From assembly GCA_933228895.1 (NCBI GenBank), contig OW121856.1, positions 105,251,027 through 105,315,026 of the forward strand: a DNA stretch of 64,000 nt, given 5' to 3'. Below are positions 56,702 through 64,000 of the stretch, piece by piece. Position numbers and translations under genes: made by a program. The DNA is from Platycnemis pennipes (lineage: Eukaryota > Arthropoda > Insecta > Odonata > Platycnemididae). Positions within the stretch are counted from its first letter, which is position 1; each line of letters starts with the position of its first letter. Under the pieces are notes generated by a model. That model saw only the letters and a list, made by a program, of their open reading frames with translations. It was not told the origin of the DNA and searched no databases.

Positions 56702-57380
56702 TATAATAACATTACTACCAATTATCATTAGTAGTAATGTCATTTACTACCAATTATTATCAATGACCTCTCAACCTTGATAAAATACTAAGAAAAGATG
56801 CTCAAAAGACCTCTGAACACATTCCAATAAAGACATTTTCTCACAGTTTATAAAAAAACTGTGACTTGCTGCGAAAGCAGTTTTGAGAGTATGCAATATA
56901 TTTTTAAATATTAGCATTTGAAATCACCACAAGCTGGTCCCCCACAAAAATGTAATTTGCATCACTGCCATTTTGAATGACGTCAGGTCCTGCAACTGCG
57001 GTATATATATTTCTATGCTGAAGTTTCAAACGTTCAAGAGATTACAATTGAAGTGCCTTTCATAAATATGCTCTTTCTAATATGCTCTTTTTAATATGCC
57101 AAAGCATTGATTTAAATGTTGCATTGTGCCAAAATGTAATGACACAAACAGAAATGCCTTCAAAAAGTATTTTTTTAATTACCCGAAACAGGATAATTAT
57201 GGGTGAAGAAAGAAGCGCAGGCGAAAGGAAACTGTCTTTACAATCAAACGTGTGCATGTTTTAGCGTTCACTCTGTCTATAGTTATTTTTCCAATTCTGG
57301 ATGCTAAATTATACTTAATTGTATCTTAACTGTTCAGAAACTAGCTCAAAACAAAGTGCCACTAGTGGTACTATTGAAGT
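56702..57380. other. Unassigned AT-rich sequence
   Basis: Between the Tigger element and the candidate exon. Starts with repeated ATTACTACCAATTAT motifs (56712-56760). Nothing else recognised. Confidence 0.35.
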
Positions 57381-57390
57381 TTAATATTAC

Positions 57391-57532
57391 TCGGTAAAGC
57401 ATTTTCATTGATTTGGAAATACCACTAAGAGATTTAATCATATTATCAGTAATCAGAGTATGAGGGAAATGTGCTGGACATATGTCACGAAAAATTATTT
57501 CCATATAGAACATGAATGCTTGAAAAAGTTCG
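57391..57532 (-). CDS. Candidate upstream exon of the URB2-like gene
   Basis: 142 nt between a possible acceptor TATGCATAG and a possible donor CGA|GTAATATT. One base then 47 codons: ELFQAFMFYMEIIFRDICPA, HFPHTLITDN, KSLSGISKSMKMLYR. It ends in phase 0, which fits the exon starting at 52411 (D ELVLQKL). Helical and codon-like, but the acceptor lacks a good pyrimidine tract and the family match is not certain. An identical copy of this exon lies at 62375-62528. Confidence 0.45.
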
Positions 57533-57534
57533 CT

Positions 57535-58217
57535 ATGCATATTTCAATTATGCTTCGAAGACTTGAACCTATAGCTGCTTACTTTTCACGATTAGACGTC
57601 CTACAGTGTGTAATTTTCACCGCTCGAAGGTCAGCATGAACAATGGGTGTGTGTTAAATGGCTTATTTGTAAACATGAACAATTAAATTTAAACACAATT
57701 TAAAAAAACATCCGTAGACATATTTATTCTTTGCATTAACTTCACGATGTATCACATAAGATGTACGTTTCAACAAACTGTGGCTGCGTTGAGAACAACA
57801 ATATGCCAAATACACCAATGTCACACCACACAACATAAGAACCTAGGATCATGATTGCACTTGCTTGCTGCGCAACAGGTTAAATTTTGAAGTACCTCAG
57901 TATATTCGGCAATCAAGGGTATTTTTAATCTATCTTTGTCTCAATAGCCCCATATAAATTTCCCCGAAAAGAAGTTCTTCGAAATCATATCAAAACACAT
58001 CACTGCAACATAAGGCTATATCACTACAAACAAGATTTTCACGTTCATCGTATTTTGTATTTAATAATCTGAATCCTTGGAAACTTATCCTAAACGATAC
58101 ATTAATGATATAATGTGCCTGAAAATAGAGATCACTTATTGGAGCAAGAAATCAATGTAAACCAATGGATAAAGTGAAATCAATGTAAACCAATGGATAA
58201 AGTAGATGTTCATAATA
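57535..58217. other. Unassigned AT-rich sequence
   Basis: No coding or repeat signature apart from a short direct duplication GAAATCAATGTAAACCAATGGATAAAGT-like near 58150-58200 (about 31 bp, twice). Confidence 0.35.
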
Positions 58218-59231
58218 CAGTAAAACCTCTATCTAGTGAACCTCTTCATATCGTAAACCTCCGTTTATCGTAATAACTTCTTGGTCCCGCCAAAATGTGT
58301 ATGTAATTATATAGAGAAACCTCTCTATATCGCACCTCTATGTTTTCGAAAAACCTCTGCTCATCGTACTGAGAACACACCCCCATGGCGAGCCAACTAC
58401 CTCCATGGAATGAAATATTCAGCCGGCGCCAGCCGCAGAAAGTTCCGTCCGGCCGTTCCGACTTTTCTACGTTGGGAGCGCGAAAACCCGCAGCGCTTGA
58501 AAAGTGAAGCTTAGCTGGGCAGTTGTTAGTGTGTTTGTTATTAATCATATGCGTCAAAGACTTATTTTCATCGATTTGCATTGCTTGCGTTTTGTATATT
58601 CATCATTAAAATAATTCCATCCATATCCATACGACAATATTTACGACAAATGTCCTGCTGGATTTAGACCCGGGGTCCTAAGAGTTTTTACAACTCCCAG
58701 ACTGATTTATACGGTAAAATGGTTTAATTCTTAGGTTTAAATAATCACGAATGACACCACTGCATATTCTATTTGCATTTACCCTCACCAATCCTTAACG
58801 ACACAGAAAACTTAACTCCGATGCTATCGCATACTATACACATTTGCAATTGAGTTGTTCAAGCGCAAGTGACTGGATAATATCTTAATCTAGATAGTTT
58901 AGCTAATACGATTCTTCTTCCACACTGACTTAATATTAACAAATAACAGGATTTGGCGACTGAGTTCATATTTTGAGTCATTGAAGTTACTTATTAAAAT
59001 AATGGTGTTCCAAGTCAGCGAGTGTGCAGATGGAATTTTAAAAATTCTGGTGGCGACTCATAATACTTGCATATTTATTTATCTGTATGTAGACATGATT
59101 TAACACAGTTATAATCAAATACTAATGCGATATGTACAGAATTGCAGTGAGTTTGCGGCAGATTTATCGAAACGCCTATCGCTTTTCGTTTGTTTCCGCA
59201 ACGCGGAGCTATGAAAGCCTGCTGCTCGTGA

Positions 59232-59435
59232 TAACGCAACGCCGAGCTATGAAAGAGCCCATACCCACGTACGAGATTAACATCTGATGCGACTATTGTA
59301 CCGTTTCGGAAGATTTGTTATATTTTAGCGTTCAACGCAACGCCGAGCTATGAAAGACCCATACCCACGTACGAGATTAACATCTGATGCGACTAATGTA
59401 CTGTATCGGAAGATTAGTTATATTTTAGCGTTCAA
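59232..59435 (+). repeat. 102-bp tandem duplication
   Basis: The block AACGCAACGCCGAGCTATGA to TATTTTAGCGTTCA is repeated directly with few differences (starts 59232 and 59334). A partial third copy (GCAACGCGGAGCTATGAAAG) precedes it at about 59198. Lies in the 5' arm of the Tigger element. Confidence 0.82.
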
Positions 59436-59779
59436 ATGATCTTTTAAGGAGAATTTGGCCTATTCTGTTTCATTTTTGAACTATTCATTTGAAGTTTAAT
59501 TCACTATGAACACTCGATATTATTACGGCCGTACCAGAATGATCGCATTTTTTTCATGCTAGCGCCTCGAGGCAGTCGTCTTTTACTTTTGGATATTGTC
59601 GCCGCGAATTGTAACTCGACCATTCTATTATCTTTCAATCCGTAACAATGGCGCATTACCGTCCCCCCACATACAATATTGTTAGTTATTTGAGCCACAA
59701 TTTTGTAGTTTAAGACATCGGTCAGTGAAATACGCCTAACTTCTGCGTAAATTTACCGTCTATTTAAAAAAATTAAAAA

Positions 59780-61060
59780 AAACGTAAAGAAACTGAAGAT
59801 GCAGCACATCGAGGTTACATAAATAAAAAATTGCGGGCGGTGAAAAGTGAACAATTAGACAGACACATATTTGATTGGTTGATGGAAGGTAGAGCCAGAA
59901 ATATTCCTGTTTCTGGACCTATTCTACAGCAAAAGGCAAGAGAAGTAGCAGTGAAAATGGGCATTGAAAATTTTCATGCATCGAATGGGTGGCTTCAAAA
60001 GTTTAAAGTGCGGTGGAATATCAAAACTTTGAAGATGAGTGAGGAAGAAGCTTCTGTAAGTGACACAGTGGTAGAAGAGTGGAAAAAAGCTTTGCAGACG
60101 ATTTTAGCCGGGTATAAACCACGAGACATTTTTAATGCAGATGAGGCAGAATTTTTTTGTAACTTGCTTCCAGACAGAACTTTAGCAGTTAGAGGCCAAT
60201 CATGCCATGGAGTAAAAAAAGCAAATAAAGATTCACAGTGATTTTCTGTGCTAATTTTGATGGCTCAGAGAAATTGAAGCCTCTTGTGATTGGAAAATAT
60301 AAAAAGCCTAGATGCTTTAAAAATATTAAAAAACTTCCTAGCTCATACTAAAACTCAAAAAACTCTTGGATAACAGCATCTTTATTCTGTGAGTGGTTGA
60401 CCATGCTGGACTCAAAGATGGGAGTGAGAAACTGGAAAATAGTTCTCTTCATTGATCAGTGCACAGCACATAAGTTGAAGGGATTGTGTAACGACACGTC
60501 AAAGTAGTATATTTTCCTCCAAACACCACCAGCAAATTGCAACCACTTCATCAAGGAATAATTTCCATTGTGAAGAGACATTACAGGCAGCAACTGGTGT
60601 CATACATGTTGCGAACAGTTGAGGAGAAAAATGATTTGAAAAAGTGCTCTTGGAACATAATTCAGGCCATGCACAGGCTCTGTCTTTTGTGGACTTGTTT
60701 GAGGGCAGAAGTTATCGAAAAATGTTTTAAAAAGGCTGGATTTATGGGGGACAGCAGTGAGGAAGATATTTTGTATCAGGACGAACCAACAGAATGGCTT
60801 GAAATAAACAAAATAATTAATGTTCAGTCATCATTTGACGACTTTATTAATGTTGACAATGTCTAGCTAACATGTGCCACAAATGAGGGAGAGGTGTTCG
60901 AAGAAATGGAGGAAGAAGCTGGCGGGGAATCTCAAGTAGTAGTCCATAACATGGAAGAAGAAGAGAGTGATGGTGAGGATTTTATGCCAAAGCCAACCAA
61001 AAAAGAGGTGCAGGATGCTTTGGGTGTGATGGAAAGATTTTTTTTAATATGAGGGACTGC
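59780..61060 (+). pseudogene. Tigger transposase, broken, third Asp changed to His
   Basis: Open piece 59831-60241: CENP-B-type DNA-binding (IFDWLMEGRARNIPVSGPIL, FHASNGWLQKFKVRWNI), then DIFNADEAEFFCNLLPDRTL with the first Asp. A frameshift near 60235 leads to NFDGSEKLKPLVIGK and KIVLFIDQCTAHK (second Asp). In the third motif the frame reads LQPLHQGII, so the expected Asp is His. The C-terminal part (ECFKKAGF-type CFKKAGFMGDSSEEDIL) follows to 60866, and stops interrupt the acidic tail. Confidence 0.85.
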
Positions 61061-61547
61061 AGCAGTGAAAATCTATTATTATTAAATAAGATGGAAGATA
61101 TCATCTCAAAAGAATTTGAAAAAAAATGAAACAAACAGAAATTACAAATTTTTTTCGGCGGATATTGCTTAAGTAATTTTTGTACCCTTGTTTTTATTAT
61201 TATAAACATTAAAACTATGAAAAAGCATAATTGCATATATTTAAATATACAAATATAGTAATCAAAGAGAAAGCAGCACATTTTACTACCAAAAAGTTTC
61301 ATAAGGCGGAAATATGTGTTCATTTTGCTAAAACCTCTTTATAATGAACCTCCACTTATCAAAATGACTAAAAAATTGGTCCCTTCCATTTCGATATAGA
61401 GAGGTTTTACTGTACTCTTATTTTTAAGTTCCCTAACTTGACGTGAAATCCTTGCACGAAAGGCTCACTACCAACTTGTCTTCGCCATCCATCAAAATAT
61501 GTGTTTCCACAACATATCCCTTGTATCTTACTATAGTCTATTGTCAT

Positions 61548-61853
61548 CAGAGGCTTTCGGGTGCAGCTGCATATAACGTTGTCGGTGTGCGAGCTTTCGT
61601 GGCCAATTCAGGATGCATCATCAGGCAATGATAATATATTAGAAAGGTTGATGTCTTATATATCTCCATCCTTCCCCCCTTGCTGTGGAGTGGGGGGGGG
61701 GGGGGGGTGAATGACTTAAGAAGGTGGCCGCCACTTAACCCTGTCCTTAAGGAGTCAGTGAACTTTCCCTCCCCTTCACAGTGCCAACGGAAGAAGACAA
61801 ACAACGACACACCCATTATATGCAGCTGCACCTGAAAGCCTCTGACGACGATG
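61548..61853. mobile_element. Short inverted-repeat (foldback) element
   Basis: The left end ATCAGAGGCTTTCGGGTGCAGCTGCATATAA is mirrored by TTATATGCAGCTGCACCTGAAAGCCTCTGAC at the right, about 28 bp of imperfect inverted repeat. The inner part includes GTGGCCAATTCAGGATGCAT and a long G run near 61691. Non-coding, superfamily unknown. Confidence 0.7.
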
Positions 61854-62059
61854 GATTTCGCTGCGCAAACCTACGTTCCAAATTTACTACAGTCTATGCT
61901 CAGGGCATACTCGAGACGAAGAATACAAACACTTTTTATCGAGCTTAACGTGCATGTAGCCGATGGCATCATCCTTTCCTTCCTCATGAAAGACCCTAAC
62001 ACCAAAAATTCATCATTGCATATTATCACTCAATCAGTGATTCAACCCGAAGGTTGGTT

Positions 62060-62284
62060 TTGATAGGTGAGAGTAGAACTCACCCCGTACTACGCCAATG
62101 GCATGTGAAATTCACACATTCAGGGTAGGGGGGCAGTTCCTTTCCCTGGGAAGTTCTGACATGCAGAAAATAGAATCGAGAGGATTTTAGATGGGGGTGT
62201 CCAGAAAGACTCTTGCCTGGGATTTGAACCCAGGACCCTCCAGTCAGTATCTCAGTGCTCAACCCACTAGGCCACCACGACCCC
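62060..62284 (-). mobile_element. tRNA-derived SINE, minus orientation
   Basis: The head reads GGGGTCGTGGTGGCCTAGTG with an A box at about 62258-62276 and B box GGGTTCAAATCCC at about 62219-62231, close to a real tRNA layout. The body continues to about 62060 with CTACTCTCACCT. Its 5' end lies inside the duplicated flank that surrounds the exon copy. Confidence 0.8.
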
Positions 62285-62637
62285 TTGCCATATTATAAAT
62301 ATTACAAAATTCAAATGTGAACATTCATTTTCAAACATTGAAATGCTTTTACCTCCCCATCTTCACTTTTTGGCTTAATATTACTCGGTAAAGCATTTTC
62401 ATTGATTTGGAAATACCACTAAGAGATTTAATCATATTATCAGTAATCAGAGTATGAGGGAAATGTGCTGGACATATGTCACGAAAAATTATTTCCATAT
62501 AGAACATGAATGCTTGAAAAAGTTCGCTCAACCCACTAGGCCACCACGACCCCTTGCCATATTATAAATATTACAAAATTCAAATGTGAACATTCATTTT
62601 CAAATGCTTTTACCTCCCCATCTTCACTTTTTGGCTT
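62260..62637. repeat. Flank duplication around an exact 154-bp copy of 57381-57534
   Basis: Block A1 (62260-62376, CAACCCACTAGGCC to TTTTTGGCTT) and block A2 (62529-62637) are the same sequence apart from eight bases (ACATTGAA) absent in A2. Between them, 62375-62528 is identical, base for base, to 57381-57534 and in the same orientation. Short overlaps (TT on the left, GCT on the right) mark both junctions. The copied piece includes the candidate exon plus intron bases at the donor side. Confidence 0.92.
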
Positions 62638-62675
62638 TCCGTTCGAACAATATTTTCTTCGAAGATTGAACGAAG
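62614..62675 (-). CDS. Weak candidate upstream exon
   Basis: The minus-strand piece KLRSIFEENIVRTESQKVKM ends GGG AG|GTAAAAGC, phase 2, compatible with the candidate exon at 57391-57532 (AG+C gives Ser). The proposed acceptor AAATGAAG has no pyrimidine tract, and the frame has stops just upstream, so this is a tentative reading. Its 3' end is duplicated at 62353-62376. Confidence 0.25.
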
Positions 62676-62690
62676 CTTCATTTAGCAGCT

Positions 62691-63290
62691 TTAAAACATG
62701 GCGTTGATATGTAAGAAAACATTTTTAAGTTGACATCTTCGGAAAATTTCTTCAGCTTTGACAAACTCAGACTGCATTTCTTCTAAAGAAATCATTATGT
62801 TCTTAGCCTTCTTTAACCTATGTATATTCGACAACAAAAGTTGGAAACAGATACAATATATGCCACAGTTTTCCCTACCATTGCAGGACCTGATGTCACT
62901 TTCAGCTGGCCAATCACAATAAGTTTTAAAGTGGGCAGGTTCTTTGGGCATTTCTTTTGCTTATATCTCGAAAAATACATTATATAAATGCATAGTTGTA
63001 ATCGCTGCACTATTTTAGTATCATTTACAATTTTATCAATGGTATTTCAAGGCAATTTAAAAAGTTGTCCAGAGACCTATTTGTTAAGAATGCATAATAA
63101 GTGGCAAACAGCTTTTGTATGGTTTAAAACAATGGTAGAAATATATAGCACAAAAATAAATCAGGACATAGCTATATAAATCAATAAATAATTTATGATA
63201 TTGCTCTAATTCAAATTTATCAGTATTTCTTATTTTATCTTTACTCCATATTGTGTAAACATGCATGCCAAATGTTAAAAATTCCTCTAA
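62691..63290. other. Unassigned sequence
   Basis: Holds a minus-strand open frame (62951-62691) of 86 codons, in the same frame as the weak exon candidate but separated from it by two stops. No domain recognised. Rest is AT-rich. Confidence 0.35.
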
Positions 63291-63295
63291 TCCCA

Positions 63296-63351
63296 CAATT
63301 ATCACTTTTTTCTAGCGGTCCCTAGGAAAGTGTAAATAAGAGGTATTACTG
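63296..63351. mobile_element. Terminal fragment of a pogo MITE
   Basis: The end AAGTGTAAATAAGAGGTATTACTG reads CAGTAATACCTCTTATTTAC in reverse, followed by CACTTTCCTAGGGACC, as at the 3' end of the 54188-56699 element. It is followed by GA rather than TA, so the end may be mutated. Partner end not seen. Confidence 0.6.
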
Positions 63352-63459
63352 GATTTAAATGGAAAGCACTCCAAAAAAAAAGAAAAGTTACCAAAGCAGG
63401 AAAGTTAGATTGCAATTGAAGGGTCAGCTGAATAATGATCTCGATAGGATTAAAAGTGT

Positions 63460-63826
63460 GAGGATACATCATCCTAGTGCCCTTCTCCAACTTCATAGTA
63501 TGCTTTTGGTGGACAATTTTTGCGGTCATCTTACGGATGACATGAAGTAACACTTGAAAGAGGGAACGACAGGCCAAGTGACAATTCCAGGAGGAGGAGT
63601 GCGTCAACCACTCGATGCTTGCATCAATCCTCCCTGCTGGCCTAGTTCAAATGTGTCAATGATTTATGACATCATGGAATTTAAAAAGAGGATTTGATTG
63701 TTCGGAGTATCCAGAAATGCTGCATTCCCAACAAAGCTGATGGCAGTGAAGATTGTATGGTTTGGGACAGCAGTGAGGATGAAGAGAGTTCTGCTAACGA
63801 GGACTGTAGCAATGACGAAAACTGAA
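63460..63826 (+). pseudogene. Pogo-type DDE_1 transposase fragment
   Basis: MLLVDNFCGHLTDDMK, a stop, then HLKEGTTGQVTIPGGGVRQP with PLDACIN correspond to the second and third catalytic Asp region of pogo-type (jerky-like) DDE_1 proteins. After a frame change, an acidic C-terminus (CCIPNKADGSEDCMVWDSSE, then DEESSANEDCSNDEN) and a stop are readable. The N-terminal half is missing. This is a different lineage from the Tigger copies upstream. Confidence 0.75.
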
Positions 63827-63854
63827 AGTTAGTATCAAATCTTTCTTATTTTTT

Positions 63855-64000
63855 CTGTATTGATCCTAGCACATACAAAATAGGTAATAATGAAATAACA
63901 AACGTGGAATCCATTAAATATCTTGGAATAAGACTGACAAATGATCTTTCCTGGGGTAAACATATACGTGAAATAATGGGTCAAGCTAATCGTAAACTGG
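63855..64000 (+). pseudogene. LINE reverse transcriptase fragment, runs off the window
   Basis: Open plus frame reading STYKIGNNEITNVESIKYLG, then IRLTNDLSWGKHIREIMGQA and NRKL, the region after the catalytic core in CR1/Jockey/L2-type reverse transcriptases (YLGI, LSW..HI). This is unlike the RTE copies elsewhere in the window. It begins abruptly near 63850, so it is 5' truncated; the rest lies beyond 64000. Confidence 0.75.

Larger units (their letters stand above)
58218..61412 (+). mobile_element. Tigger element, CAGTAAAACCTC termini, 3.2 kb
   Basis: CAGTAAAACCTCTATCTAGT at 58218 and ATATAGAGAGGTTTTACTG ending at 61412, flanked by TA. Contains a degenerate transposase at about 59780-61060 and a long 5' arm with a 102-bp tandem duplication (59232-59435). 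Confidence 0.9.

Noticed and set aside
58281..58514. Coding frame near the 5' end of the 3.2 kb Tigger
   Set aside because: It reads through terminal repeat sequence (repeated CTATATCG motifs) and shows no domain.
62219..62284. Functional tRNA gene
   Set aside because: The head is tRNA-like but continues into a SINE body and lacks a proper acceptor stem pairing.
62375..62528. Retrocopy of a spliced transcript
   Set aside because: The copied piece includes intron bases beyond the donor site and has no poly(A) tail, so a DNA template is the better explanation.

Overview
The window is eukaryotic nuclear DNA: AT-rich, with spliced genes on a very large intron scale and dense layers of cut-and-paste transposons, RTE-type LINE pieces, tRNA-derived SINEs and tandem repeats. 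The mixture (pogo/Tigger, hAT and piggyBac MITEs, RTE with a TGA-repeat tail, tRNA SINEs) fits an arthropod, most likely an insect. I cannot place it more closely from sequence alone. There are no operons, CRISPR arrays or prokaryotic signals.

One host gene is clear. On the minus strand, nine exons between 52411 and 13331 join with matching splice phases at every junction into an 845-residue open frame ending in a stop. Its C-terminal part resembles the Urb2/Npa2 ribosome-biogenesis family (URB2). The 5' half of the gene is missing from the confident model. A phase-compatible candidate exon lies at 57391-57532, with a weaker one near 62614-62675. The coding exons make up about 2.5 kb of 39 kb; nearly everything else is intron filled with repeats.

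Layout: 1-4972 and 7807-8215 hold one satellite-like tandem array (unit about 145 bp, with orientation switches), split by a 2.8 kb transposon with 12-bp CAGGGT-type terminal inverted repeats (TIRs). 8220-8647 and 9907-12110 hold a second array (unit about 140 bp) that looks like a distant relative of the first, split by another CAGGGT-type element. 13.3-13.7 kb holds the last two exons of the URB2-like gene. 13.9-20.6 kb (intron) has an RTE fragment, a 2.8 kb TA-flanked element with a nested hAT MITE, and a dead Tigger transposase. 20.66-21.0 kb is an exon; 23.2-24.15 kb is an RTE reverse-transcriptase fragment; 26.1-30.5 kb is a Tigger element with two further elements nested in it. 30.9-52.4 kb has six exons (30.9, 34.1, 38.4, 43.4, 47.5, 52.1 kb) separated by MITEs, SINEs and piggyBac-like and hAT elements. 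52.7-64 kb has further MITEs, two large decayed Tigger elements (54188-56699, 58218-61412), an inverted-repeat element, a SINE, a templated-looking duplication that carries a copy of the candidate exon, a pogo-type DDE fragment and the start of another LINE fragment.

None of the transposase or reverse-transcriptase genes is intact; all carry stops, frameshifts or altered catalytic residues. The points I consider most worth following are the exact 154-bp exon-sized copy at 62375-62528 set between two copies of a 109-117 bp flank, the relationship and inverted architecture of the two satellite arrays, the CAGGGT-terminal elements with 6- and 5-bp target duplications, and a composite repeat with three tRNA-like modules that sits inside two unrelated transposons.
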